A model generated the notes under the pieces. The model did not search any database. It was not told the origin of the DNA and saw only the letters and a program-made list of their open reading frames with translations. DNA of 64,000 nucleotides from Chitinophaga terrae (ex Kim and Jung 2007) (GTDB taxonomy: Bacteria > Bacteroidota > Bacteroidia > Chitinophagales > Chitinophagaceae): positions 1 to 64,000 of the forward strand of contig NZ_FNRL01000028.1 of NCBI RefSeq assembly GCF_900107795.1, in the 5' to 3' direction. Positions within the stretch are counted from its first letter, which is position 1, and every line of letters begins with the position of its first letter. Shown here piece by piece: positions 15,936-24,903 of the stretch. Both the position numbers and the translations under genes were made by a program.

Positions 15936-16559
15936 ATGAAAAAGCTTGGTTTAATCATGGCAGGATTTGCGATCATGGCCATGGCTGCGTGTTCGAGCAC
16001 CAAAGTAACGTCTTCTTGGCGTGCAAATGATGCCCAGCAGCTGCAGAAAGAGAATAAAATCATGGTAATGGCACTTGTACCTCAAAAAGACCGGACACTC
16101 AGAAGTCAAATGGAAAATAATATGGTAACAGAGCTGAGGAGAAAAGGCTATAATGCTGTTTCAGCGTTACAAACTTATGGACCACAGGACATGGGTAAAA
16201 TGACGGAAAAACAGGTTGTAAAACAATTGCAGGGCAGTGACGTAAGCCAGGTGTTAACGATCGTACTCTTAGACAGGGGTAAAGAAAGGAACTTCGTTCC
16301 AAACTACGGACCTTATGGTTACGGCGGTTTCTGGCCTTATTACTCTATGTGGTATTCCAGGATGTACACTCCGGGATATTATACTGTTAACACCAAATAT
16401 CAATGGGAAGGTAACCTGTATGACCTGAAAAGCGGTCAGCTGCTGTATTCTGTACAGTCGCAATCCTTTGATCCGCCAACCACAGAAAGAATGGCCATTT
16501 TGTATGGGCAGCAGGTGGTAAGGGATATGACCAAACAGCAATTGCTCACGCAACGATAG
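15936..16559 (+). CDS. Lipoprotein, DUF4136-like, unknown function
   Basis: Protein of 207 aa. The N-terminus MKKLGLIMAGFAIMAMAACS is a lipoprotein signal with lipobox MAAC. The mature part has an alpha/beta pattern (KIMVMALVPQKDRTLRSQMENNM, then VSQVLTIVLLDRGKER) and a Tyr/Gly/Pro-rich patch (NYGPYGYGGFWPYYSMWYS), then a strand-rich end with LYDLKSGQLLYSVQSQS. It resembles DUF4136-type lipoproteins of unknown role; the assignment is tentative. Expression is probably high, given the AAGGAGGG site and its isolation between two strong terminators. Confidence 0.7.
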   Translation: MKKLGLIMAGFAIMAMAACSSTKVTSSWRANDAQQLQKENKIMVMALVPQKDRTLRSQMENNMVTELRRKGYNAVSALQTYGPQDMGKMTEKQVVKQLQGSDVSQVLTIVLLDRGKERNFVPNYGPYGYGGFWPYYSMWYSRMYTPGYYTVNTKYQWEGNLYDLKSGQLLYSVQSQSFDPPTTERMAILYGQQVVRDMTKQQLLTQR

Positions 16560-16590
16560 GAATTTCGAGGTAAACGGTAAAGTTGACGAC

Positions 16591-16630
16591 GAAGCATAAG
16601 ATTATTAACAATCTTATGCTTCTTTTTTTT
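16591..16630 (+). terminator. Rho-independent terminator
   Basis: GAAGCATAAGATT (16591-16603) pairs perfectly with AATCTTATGCTTC (16610-16622) over 13 bp, followed by eight T. It closes the DUF4136-like gene. Confidence 0.95.
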
Positions 16631-16672
16631 ACTTTGGCACCTTTGCCAGAAAAGACCCTTTACCATTCAGAT

Positions 16673-17211
16673 ATGCTTAATATAACTGTGAACGAAGATG
16701 TACAGCTAAAACAATTGGAAGATAAGGATGCCCCTTTATTGTACCAGCAGATAGACGTTTCCCGCAAACACCTGCGGAAATTCCTTCCCTGGGTAGACTA
16801 CAATACGAACCCGGAACATTCGCTGCGGTTTATACAAATGATGGGCCGCAAGGCGGAAGACCAGGAGGCAATTGCTTTCGGGATCTGGTATAAGGGGGCG
16901 TTGTGTGGAGTGATAGACCTGCATGGCTGGGATCATACCCTACAGATGGCGGAGATTGGCTATTGGCTGGGAACTGCGTTCCAGGGGAAAGGTATTGCCA
17001 CGGCGGCTGCAAAGGCGTTAGTTTCCTTTGCGTTTGATCACCTGAAGTTGAATAAAATTGAGATAAGGTTTGTACTGCAGAACCAGAGAAGCGGGCAAAT
17101 CCCCATACGCCTGGGATTCGCCCGCGAAGGTATCTTGCGTCATAGCGCTAAACTGCATGGGCAGTATGCCGATATGGTGGTCATGGGCATACTGAAAAGC
17201 GACTGGAAGTA

Positions 17212-17215
<4 letters not shown>
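16673..17215 (+). CDS. GNAT acetyltransferase, RimJ/RimL type
   Basis: Protein of 180 aa from ATG 16673 (MLNITVNEDVQLKQLEDKD); the longer frame from 16583 would run through the terminator above and is rejected. It has the RimL-like features: an N-terminal QLKQLEDKDAPLLY strand, EIGYWLGTAFQGKGIATAA carrying the acetyl-CoA loop (Q-x-K-G-x-A/T), and the motif of RFVLQNQRSGQIPIRLGF typical for bacterial ribosomal-protein or peptide N-acetyltransferases. The target is not known. It overlaps the convergent Hyi-like gene by 4 bp. Confidence 0.85.
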
Positions 17216-18114
<899 letters not shown>

Positions 18115-18271
18115 AAAAAGATTTGTGTTTGTATTTATAGGAATTAACGAGGTTAAGATAAATGAAATAATTTTCTGGTACAAGCGTAGGCCTGCAAGCG
18201 GGCAAAAACGGGGTAAATATGGTTATAAAACCATCAGGAAGGCATTCCAGCGGGAAATCGGGAACTATTGG

Positions 18272-18279
18272 TAACTTTG
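18272..18279 (+). promoter_or_regulatory. -7 promoter box of the small membrane protein gene
   Basis: TAACTTTG matches TAnnTTTG and lies 35 bp before ATG 18315. Confidence 0.45.
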
Positions 18280-18314
18280 GTAAGTAATTTGATTAAATAA
18301 GGAAAAAAGAGGCG

Positions 18315-18608
18315 ATGGAAATGGATAAAAAGTATACCCCTGCGCTATGGGTCTGCATATTGATGGACCTCTTAGGATGCGCCAGTTACGCAATACCAGT
18401 TTTAGGAGAGATCGGCGACCTTGTTTGGGCTCCCATATCAGCGATTATTTTTTACAGGATGTTTGGAGGCACCATAGGTAAATTCGGAAGCTTCTTCAAC
18501 TTTATAGAGGAATTGTTTCCCGGAACCGACTTTATTCCGACGTTTACCCTTTCGTGGATGCTGAAGCGGGTAACCGAGGGTAGGTTGGTTGCACGCAAAG
18601 CGGCATAA
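18315..18608 (+). CDS. Small membrane protein, 97 aa; C-terminus supplied by repeat C
   Basis: ATG 18315 (MEMDKKYTPALW) starts a protein with one clear hydrophobic helix (residues 11-32) and a second, shorter one (35-52), then FNFIEELFPGTDFIPTFTLSW, a conserved-looking segment I have seen in uncharacterised Bacteroidota membrane proteins. No function can be given. Its last residues, VARKAA and the TAA stop, are encoded by the outer arm of inverted-repeat element C, which begins at 18587. A TAACTTTG promoter box precedes it and the gene converges on the outer-membrane barrel gene. Confidence 0.7.
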   Translation: MEMDKKYTPALWVCILMDLLGCASYAIPVLGEIGDLVWAPISAIIFYRMFGGTIGKFGSFFNFIEELFPGTDFIPTFTLSWMLKRVTEGRLVARKAA

Positions 18609-18760
18609 GGGAAGCAAAGGCGCAAAAGATTTTTTTAAGAAGCAAAGGGAGCGAAGATTATGTAACATAACATAGTCTTCGCTCCCTTTGCTTCTTAAAG
18701 TTCGCTTCAATTAAAAATCCTTTGCGCCTTTGCTTCCCTTATGCCGCTTTGCGTGCAACC
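18587..18760. repeat. Nested inverted-repeat element, copy C
   Basis: A 174-bp element. Outer arms 18587-18634 and 18713-18760 match over 48 bp with one difference and begin GGTTGCACGCAAAGCGGC. Inner arms 18635-18662 and 18671-18698 match over 28 bp with one difference; the loop is the 8-nt TAACATAA. The inner variable triplet is AGC/GCT. The element lies between two convergent genes. The minus-strand gene's TAG stop (18761-18763) abuts it exactly, and the plus-strand gene runs 22 bp into it. Arm sequence differs clearly from A, B and D, but the design is the same. Confidence 0.9.
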
Positions 18761-21607
18761 CTAAAAACGCCTCATGCCGCCTCCCCTGCCGCCCGGACCG
18801 CCGGGGCCGAACATCATCCTGCCTTCGCGTCCGCCCCGGGGTGTAGGAGCCGCAAATTTGTTCAGGAAGTAGGTAAAGCTAACCATGAAATATTGTTGCA
18901 GAACATTGTTCTGTGTATCTATAATGTAGTTGTCTGCAACGGTTCTGCTCACGCTGATATACTGCCTTAAAATATCAAATGCCTGCACTTTTATCATCGC
19001 ATCTTTCTTCTTCGTGATATACTTGGAAATATTCGCATTCCACATAGTAGAAGTAAGGTTATAACCAGGCGTTCTTCCCCTGTTCATTGTGCAGGTAATA
19101 TCTGTACCTATCATGAAGCTGAGCGGAAGATTGAAATTGATATCAGCATTGATATTGTAGTCGAAATAATTGGTGAGCCCTATGTTGCCTGTAGATATCG
19201 TGTTGTTGCTTCTCGAGTAGTTTACGCTTCCTCCAACGCCTGCATCAAACAGTTCCTTATAGAAGTAGCTCAGGTTGGCGGATTGCGTGATGGTCAGGCG
19301 ATTCGTGTAGTTAATCTTTCCGCTGGTTACGTTCACATCCCTGTTGTAAGAAGCATACGACATAGTGTTCAGGTTCTGGCCCGGCGTTTTGGACAGTGGC
19401 CATGAGTTACTAACCCTGGCGTCTACACTAAAATAGCCGTTAACGTTGATAGGCTTCACTGTCTGACGGCCGCTTTTCGGATCAAGAGTGATCGAATTAA
19501 CGATCTTGTTTGTACCGAAACTGCCGCTTACCTGGGTCATAATACTGCGATAGTTGTCGGGGTTCACCACATGATAGTGAAGCGATATCCTGTTGTCGTA
19601 GGATGGCTTCAGGTCAGGGTTCCCGAGCTGTATATACAAGGGGTTGCTGTTATCCGGTACCGGTGCAAGCTGCTGTACGGTTGGCTGCGTCGTGTTGCCG
19701 TTATAGTTAATGCTTAAACGTTTATTTCTAGAGAAAGCATAGTTGAAATTCGCCTGTGGAGCGAAGTTCAGGGTATGCTGGGTAATAGTGGTATCCTTTT
19801 GTTTTAAATACGAATAATTGACATTATTGAGGTTGTTATAAATCAGGTTTACACCGAATGAGTAATCGTATTTCAGTTTAACAGTGCGGATATTGATGCC
19901 TCCCCTATGATTGAATGTAGTATTGGTAAACACGTTGCTCAATGAATCATTGAAAGCATCGTATTCTCCTTTCACATCGTTGAAATCGTAAGTATATTTA
20001 TTGTTGTTGTTTTCGCTCCGGGTGATGCCATAGTTCAACTCCAGGTAATTATCGCGCCACAGTGGTTCTGTGTATGTAAGGTTGGCCCTTATGCTGCTGT
20101 TCGTGCTGTTGACGGTGTTGCGCTGGTTAAACATGCTTATGCTATCCGGGTTATAAAACGTATAGCTGGAGCGGTTAATATTCTCCTGGTCATTTTCCGA
20201 CCTGTTGAAATTAATGCTAAGGCTCATGGAACGGCCTCTTTTATTGAATCTCTTCCTTAACAACAGGTTTCCGCCGTAGTTGATCGACTGGCCGGTTCCG
20301 TCGTTGATCGTTGTTCCTTTATTGAGTGTATCGCCCAGGTTGTTATAGCTGATATTATTGGTTTGGCTATGGCTATTTGCGTTGGTGATGCTCAGGTTGG
20401 GTTCAAAGATCAGGGAGTGCATAGAGTCGATATTATACTCTAACCGGCCCTGGAACCTGTTGTTGGCGTTGTCGCTCAATGAGCCGCCGTTGTTATTGTT
20501 CACGATGAAACTGTCGCCGACAAATGTTTGTTTGCGGCTGTTGCTTTCTGTGGATGTTTTGGTATCGTTGAAGAAATAGCTTCCTGTAAAAGTTGCCTTT
20601 TTACCGATCTGATCACTGAAATTCAATCCTGTATTCCAGTTCCTGGTAATACCTCCGCCTCCGCCACCTCCACCGAGGTTGGAGATCATGCCCCTGGCGC
20701 CTCTCATGCCTCCGCCGCCTCCGGCGCTGGCAAACGAGATCTGGTCTTGCATGGAGTATCCCAGGTTATTGACGTTATTGCCTCCTCCAAGTAAAGAGAT
20801 CTGTTTCGTATCCCTGAACACGTTCAGGCTCAGGTTGGCGGCAAACCTGTCGTCTGTTCCATAACCGGCTGTTGCACGTCCGAATATTCCTTTTTTCTTA
20901 TCTTTTTTGATGGTGATGTTGATGGTCTTTTCTGTCTGCCCGTCGTCGATGCCTGTAAACTGTGCCTGGTCCGACTTCCTGTCGATCACCTGTACTTTAT
21001 CAATGATGTTTGCCGGCAGGTTCTTGGTTGCAAGTTTAGGGTCGCCGCCAAAAAAAGGTTTGCCATCAACCAATACTTTTGTAACGTTTTCGCCATGCGC
21101 GGTAATGGCGCCGTCCCTGTCTACCGTTACCCCGGGCAATTTCTTTAACAAGTCTTCAACTACAGCATTTTCGCGGGTTTTAAATGCATCTGCATTAAAT
21201 TCAACGGTATCTTTTTTAACAACAACCGGGGGTTTTTCTTCGAGGATCTCGACAGTACTGAGCGTAACGCCTTTCGTTTCCATGGTTATGTTACCCAGTG
21301 CAAGTTCTTTATGGTCGGCATCTACCGTTAGTGGTCTGTTAACGGGTTTGAATCCAAGGAAGCTGATGTACAGCCGATAGGCGCCAAAAGGTACGGCAGC
21401 CAGTTCAAAATTTCCCTTGGTATCGGTTAAGGTTGTCAGTGCTACGGTGCTATCTTTCGCATTCAGCAAAACAATGGTTGCTGAAGGCATTGCTTCTTTG
21501 GTTGCTTTATCAGTTAACTGGCCTTTAATCTTTCCTTGTTGGCTCTGAGCCTGGGCGTGTAAAATGCCCAGACCCAGTACCAGCAAGACTTGTATAAGTT
21601 TCTTCAT
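18761..21607 (-). CDS. Outer-membrane beta-barrel protein with CarboxypepD_reg-like and plug domains
   Basis: Protein of 948 aa from ATG 21607 (MKKLIQVLLVLGLGILHAQAQ signal). It contains a carboxypeptidase-regulatory-like domain (IKGQLTDKATKEAMPSATIV, about 25-105), a TonB-type plug (DLLKKLPGVTVDRDGAITAH, VLVDGKPFFGGDPKLATKN) and a long barrel (OMP_b-brl_3 type). No SusD-like partner follows, and the C-terminus is very Gly-rich (GPGGPGGRGGGMRRF). It belongs to the TonB-dependent-receptor-like group that occurs next to GLPGLI genes, often linked to peptides or metals, but the cargo is unknown. It follows the GLPGLI gene after 45 bp and ends with TAG against repeat C. Confidence 0.88.
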   Translation of the reverse strand: MKKLIQVLLVLGLGILHAQAQSQQGKIKGQLTDKATKEAMPSATIVLLNAKDSTVALTTLTDTKGNFELAAVPFGAYRLYISFLGFKPVNRPLTVDADHKELALGNITMETKGVTLSTVEILEEKPPVVVKKDTVEFNADAFKTRENAVVEDLLKKLPGVTVDRDGAITAHGENVTKVLVDGKPFFGGDPKLATKNLPANIIDKVQVIDRKSDQAQFTGIDDGQTEKTINITIKKDKKKGIFGRATAGYGTDDRFAANLSLNVFRDTKQISLLGGGNNVNNLGYSMQDQISFASAGGGGGMRGARGMISNLGGGGGGGGITRNWNTGLNFSDQIGKKATFTGSYFFNDTKTSTESNSRKQTFVGDSFIVNNNNGGSLSDNANNRFQGRLEYNIDSMHSLIFEPNLSITNANSHSQTNNISYNNLGDTLNKGTTINDGTGQSINYGGNLLLRKRFNKRGRSMSLSINFNRSENDQENINRSSYTFYNPDSISMFNQRNTVNSTNSSIRANLTYTEPLWRDNYLELNYGITRSENNNNKYTYDFNDVKGEYDAFNDSLSNVFTNTTFNHRGGINIRTVKLKYDYSFGVNLIYNNLNNVNYSYLKQKDTTITQHTLNFAPQANFNYAFSRNKRLSINYNGNTTQPTVQQLAPVPDNSNPLYIQLGNPDLKPSYDNRISLHYHVVNPDNYRSIMTQVSGSFGTNKIVNSITLDPKSGRQTVKPINVNGYFSVDARVSNSWPLSKTPGQNLNTMSYASYNRDVNVTSGKINYTNRLTITQSANLSYFYKELFDAGVGGSVNYSRSNNTISTGNIGLTNYFDYNINADINFNLPLSFMIGTDITCTMNRGRTPGYNLTSTMWNANISKYITKKKDAMIKVQAFDILRQYISVSRTVADNYIIDTQNNVLQQYFMVSFTYFLNKFAAPTPRGGREGRMMFGPGGPGGRGGGMRRF

Positions 21608-21652
21608 AAACGAGATTACGGGGAAATTGAAAGTTAGGGTGAAATTCGGCAT

Positions 21653-22444
21653 TTATTGTTGCCGTTCACGTAATTTCTCCATTTGTTCCCTCCTGATCTC
21701 TCTCATCTTTTCCTGGCTGATCTTTTCCGCATCTGCAGGGATTCCCAGGTCTTCCGTTATCGGTTTCAGATCTACGCTTTTGGCGGTGAATGCTCTTCTT
21801 CCTCCTTCTGCAGCCAATACCACAGCATTGTTTTCAGGCAGCAGGCCGTTGATGGGCGAAAAGCTGAAAGGCAGATCTGTGGTATACCAAACAGTGTAGG
21901 TATCATCTTTTAACTGGATGGTAGCCTTTTTGCATTCGTAGCCCGCTATTTTCTTTGTCTTGTCAGACGACTTGCTATTGGAAGTATAGATGAAATCTTC
22001 TTCTGTGTAGTAAGTCTTCTTATCATCGCCGAAGGTGCTGAACACATGGTCGTATTTTTTATTGGCCAGGTCAACGTACTGGGCATTGCCGCCAGGGCCC
22101 ATTCCCATTCTTCCGCCAGGTCCGCCCTGCCCTCCAGGTCCGCGGCCCCAGCGACGGGTTGTATCTCCGCCCGGGCGTTGTCTTCTCTGGCCGCCGAAAT
22201 CCGGGCGTTCAGTTACCAACTTTCCTTTACCATCGTTGAAGGTGAAGGTTTGATTGAGGGTGATCACATCCGACATTGCGGGAGCATTGTCGTCGTTTCC
22301 GCCACGGTTAAAGCCTCTCATCCTGTCAGGATCCATTCTTGCAGTTACTTCATATGTGATGACTCCAGACTTTTGCGCAAAAACCGGGCTGGTAGCCGAT
22401 ATAAATAAGCTGGCAGCTAAGAATAAACGAAAATTTCTGTTCAT
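21653..22444 (-). CDS. GLPGLI family protein
   Basis: Protein of 263 aa with signal peptide ending near SPVFAQ. The family signature occurs as PINGLLPENNAVVLA, preceded by YTVWYTTDLPFSFSP; GLPGLI proteins are exported Bacteroidota proteins typically paired with an outer-membrane barrel of the kind encoded next. A Gly/Arg-rich insert (WGRGPGGQGGPGGRMGMGPGG) echoes the Gly-rich tail of the partner barrel. The function of the family is unknown. It is divergent from the histidine kinase gene (182 bp), and the TACTGTTA array lies between them. Confidence 0.85.
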   Translation of the reverse strand: MNRNFRLFLAASLFISATSPVFAQKSGVITYEVTARMDPDRMRGFNRGGNDDNAPAMSDVITLNQTFTFNDGKGKLVTERPDFGGQRRQRPGGDTTRRWGRGPGGQGGPGGRMGMGPGGNAQYVDLANKKYDHVFSTFGDDKKTYYTEEDFIYTSNSKSSDKTKKIAGYECKKATIQLKDDTYTVWYTTDLPFSFSPINGLLPENNAVVLAAEGGRRAFTAKSVDLKPITEDLGIPADAEKISQEKMREIRREQMEKLRERQQ

Positions 22445-22510
22445 GGTTTTCTTTGTTTAGGATACAAAAGTCACAGTTCCAGCCTTCTTTTTGGGTTAAA
22501 AACTTTTATT

Positions 22511-22567
22511 TACTGTTATTTACTGTTAAGTGAGTTAATCTTCCTTATCTACTGTTAATTACTGTTA
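22511..22567. promoter_or_regulatory. Operator-like array: four TACTGTTA direct repeats
   Basis: TACTGTTA occurs at 22511-22518, 22521-22528, 22550-22557 and 22560-22567. Each pair has a 10-bp period (one helical turn) and the two pairs are 39 bp apart. Tandem direct repeats at about one turn are the usual binding-site design of OmpR/PhoB-type regulators, and such a regulator is encoded at 24060. The array sits between the divergent GLPGLI/barrel genes and the kinase/regulator genes and ends 11 bp before the -33 element of the latter. Confidence 0.7.
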
Positions 22568-22577
22568 AGGAGTTATC

Positions 22578-22606
22578 TTGTTTTAGCCGTGGAATAAATA
22601 GTTTTG
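22578..22606 (+). promoter_or_regulatory. Promoter of the kinase/regulator operon
   Basis: TTG (22578-22580), an 18-bp spacer and TAGTTTTG (22599-22606) fit the Bacteroidota -33/-7 consensus. The ATG is 19 bp downstream. Confidence 0.65.
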
Positions 22607-22625
22607 CGGGAATAGAACTAACAAC

Positions 22626-24044
22626 ATGCGAAAAAGAATCAGAAATATACTCATTCTCATGTGCATCTGTATTCTGGGCATATTTCTGTTTCAGGGATAT
22701 TGGTTGTATAACTCATATTTATTCAGGGAAGAGCAGTTTAAGAAAGAGATAAATGAAACCCTGAGATCAGCGATCGCCAGCAACCTGTCGTCGGATGTAC
22801 GCAGGTATTTCCGTTTCCTGGGAAGCAGGGATAGCAGCGTAACCAAAAGGGTCGAAGAATATAAAAACCGTCGCCGGATCGAAGTGCACAGACGAGGAGA
22901 GGAACACTTTGGTCCGCCTCCCCCTCTGCCGCCCGATTTTAAGGACGGATCCGGCCGTTATTATGCAGATACCCTGGCCAGGCAGATTACAGAATATTTG
23001 ATTACCAATCATTTGCATGCAGATAGCACCAACCTCGCCAAGCTGGATTCTACCTTTAAACTGGAGCTGGCCAACAGGCAGATCAACACGCCTTATGTTC
23101 TTGATACCTTTTACATGGATGTAAGAGGTTTCGACAGGGAAAGTTTCAGGGATAGCCTGCGCAAAAGAAGCCCCCGTCAGACCGCCAAATTCGCTTTCAA
23201 TCCTGCCAGCAATCTTTTTGTACAGGCTACATTCGAGTCGCCCCTGCAGTTCATCCTGCAGAAGATGATATGGACCCTGCTCTCGTCTGTTGTCTTGCTG
23301 ACACTTACTACCATCAGCTTCATTTACATGCTGAGAACCATCCTGAAACAAAAGAGATTGTCGGAGGTGAAGAACGACTTCATCAACAATATGACACATG
23401 AGCTGAAAACTCCCATAGCCACTGTTTCAGCGGCGGTGGAAGCATTACAGAATTTCAATGCACTGAGCGATCAGCGGAAAACGCAGACCTACCTGGATAT
23501 TTCGAAGAACGAACTGCAACGGTTATCGGACCTGGTAGAAAAGGTGCTGCACATTGCGGCAGAGGAAAAAGAAGATGTTGAACTGTTCAGGGAAGAAGCA
23601 GACCTGAACGAGATCATCGACAACATACTATCCAACCACCAGTTAAAGGCCAGTAAACTGATCCAGGTGCGGTACGATAACAACCTGGCGGGCAAATTGG
23701 TGCTTATAGACAAAGTGCACCTGGGCAATGCGATCAACAACCTGGTGGATAACGCGATAAAATATTCCAAAGAACCGGTACAGCTTTATGTTCAAACCAG
23801 CCTGGAAAATGGTATATTGAAGATAAAAGTGAAAGACAATGGTATCGGGATTCCGAAGGTCTATCATCATAACATCTTCGACAAGTTTTTCAGGGTACCG
23901 ACGGGCGACCTGCATAATGTGAAAGGGTTTGGACTGGGATTGAGTTATGTGCAGAAGATCGTTACCATGCACGGAGGAAGCATCCATGTGCATAGCGAAC
24001 CTGATAAAGGCAGCGAGTTCACTATTATTATTCCATCAGCATAA
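22626..24044 (+). CDS. Sensor histidine kinase
   Basis: Protein of 472 aa. One TM helix at 7-25, a periplasmic domain of about 185 residues (no family recognised, with a PPPPLPP stretch near 97), and TM2 at 213-236. The HisKA box NNMTHELKTPIA carries His258. The HATPase_c domain has intact N (NLVDNAIKYS), G1 (VKDNGIGIP), F (DKFFRVP) and G2 (GFGLGLSYV) boxes. It should phosphorylate the response regulator encoded 15 bp downstream. The gene is divergent from the GLPGLI/outer-membrane barrel pair, and the operator-like array in between suggests joint control, perhaps of envelope function. Confidence 0.93.
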   Translation: MRKRIRNILILMCICILGIFLFQGYWLYNSYLFREEQFKKEINETLRSAIASNLSSDVRRYFRFLGSRDSSVTKRVEEYKNRRRIEVHRRGEEHFGPPPPLPPDFKDGSGRYYADTLARQITEYLITNHLHADSTNLAKLDSTFKLELANRQINTPYVLDTFYMDVRGFDRESFRDSLRKRSPRQTAKFAFNPASNLFVQATFESPLQFILQKMIWTLLSSVVLLTLTTISFIYMLRTILKQKRLSEVKNDFINNMTHELKTPIATVSAAVEALQNFNALSDQRKTQTYLDISKNELQRLSDLVEKVLHIAAEEKEDVELFREEADLNEIIDNILSNHQLKASKLIQVRYDNNLAGKLVLIDKVHLGNAINNLVDNAIKYSKEPVQLYVQTSLENGILKIKVKDNGIGIPKVYHHNIFDKFFRVPTGDLHNVKGFGLGLSYVQKIVTMHGGSIHVHSEPDKGSEFTIIIPSA

Positions 24045-24059
24045 CAAGAAAACAAGATC

Positions 24060-24749
24060 ATGGCAAAAGTATTACTGATAGAGGATGAAGTACAGTTAGG
24101 TCAGATTGTAAAAGACAGCCTTGAAATGAGGGGCTTTGAAATGTTATATGCTGCAGATGGCCGTGAAGGGTTGAAGTTATTCCAGCAGGAGCGCCCGGAT
24201 GTAGTGGTGCTGGATATCATGATGCCGAACATGGATGGGTTTACCGTTACCTCCGAGATCCGGAAGCAGGACAAAATAACGCCGATCATCTTCCTTACAG
24301 CCAAATCGCAGACCACCGATGTGGTGAAAGGGTTTGAGCTGGGAGGCAACGACTACCTGAAAAAGCCTTTCAGCATGGATGAACTGATCGTGCGTATCAC
24401 CGCGTTGCTGAAGCGGTTTAAAGACGCCCCGGCTTCGGCGGCAGAGCCGGAAGAAGGAGCGGTTTCAATTGGTCAGTATTCCTTCAATTATACCAAACAA
24501 ACGCTTACCCGGAATAACGTTGTTGAGTTCCTCTCGCACCGGGAAGCCGCAATTCTCAAGCGGTTATACGATAACAAGAACGATATAATGGAAAGAAAGG
24601 CCATACTGATAGATCTCTGGGGAGACGATAACTTTTTCAATGCAAGAAGTATGGACGTTTTTATTACAAAGCTGCGTCGTTACCTGAAAGACGACAGCCG
24701 GGTGCAGATCGTTAATATCCGGGGAGTGGGTTATAAGCTGATCTTCTAG
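24060..24749 (+). CDS. OmpR-family response regulator
   Basis: Protein of 229 aa. The receiver domain has the acidic pair in LLIEDE, phospho-acceptor Asp52 (VVVLDIMMPNMDG), a conserved Thr (IFLTAKS) and Lys (YLKKPF). After an acidic linker, the C-terminal winged helix covers about 135-229, ending KLRRYLKDDSRVQIVNIRGVGYKLIF. It pairs with the kinase 15 bp upstream. The candidate binding sites are the four TACTGTTA repeats at 22511-22567. Confidence 0.95.
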   Translation: MAKVLLIEDEVQLGQIVKDSLEMRGFEMLYAADGREGLKLFQQERPDVVVLDIMMPNMDGFTVTSEIRKQDKITPIIFLTAKSQTTDVVKGFELGGNDYLKKPFSMDELIVRITALLKRFKDAPASAAEPEEGAVSIGQYSFNYTKQTLTRNNVVEFLSHREAAILKRLYDNKNDIMERKAILIDLWGDDNFFNARSMDVFITKLRRYLKDDSRVQIVNIRGVGYKLIF

Positions 24750-24889
24750 GACCTTCTCCCTCCCTTCTAAATAAGCGCTGTACGGGCGTTCCCGGGTTTA
24801 ATGCCCTTCCCCCATACTTCCTTTCCTGATATAAGTTATTTCTGTAATAAAGCTGTTAGGGAGAGCACTAAGATTTTCCCTTAAAGGCT

Positions 24890-24897
24890 TATCTTTG
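24890..24897 (+). promoter_or_regulatory. -7 promoter box of pheS (near-leaderless)
   Basis: TATCTTTG lies only 6 bp before the pheS ATG at 24904. With initiation about 7 nt downstream of the -7 box, the mRNA would begin at or next to the start codon. Confidence 0.55.
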
Positions 24898-24903
24898 TCG
24901 TTT

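Noticed and set aside
16583..16672. Upstream extension of the GNAT gene from 16583
   Set aside because: The extra 30 residues would be translated through a strong terminator hairpin; the family start matches ATG 16673.
22046..22408. Plus-strand ORFs antisense to the GLPGLI gene
   Set aside because: They arise from the GC-rich Gly/Arg-coding stretch of the real gene and contain only low-complexity Ser/Arg/Ala sequence.
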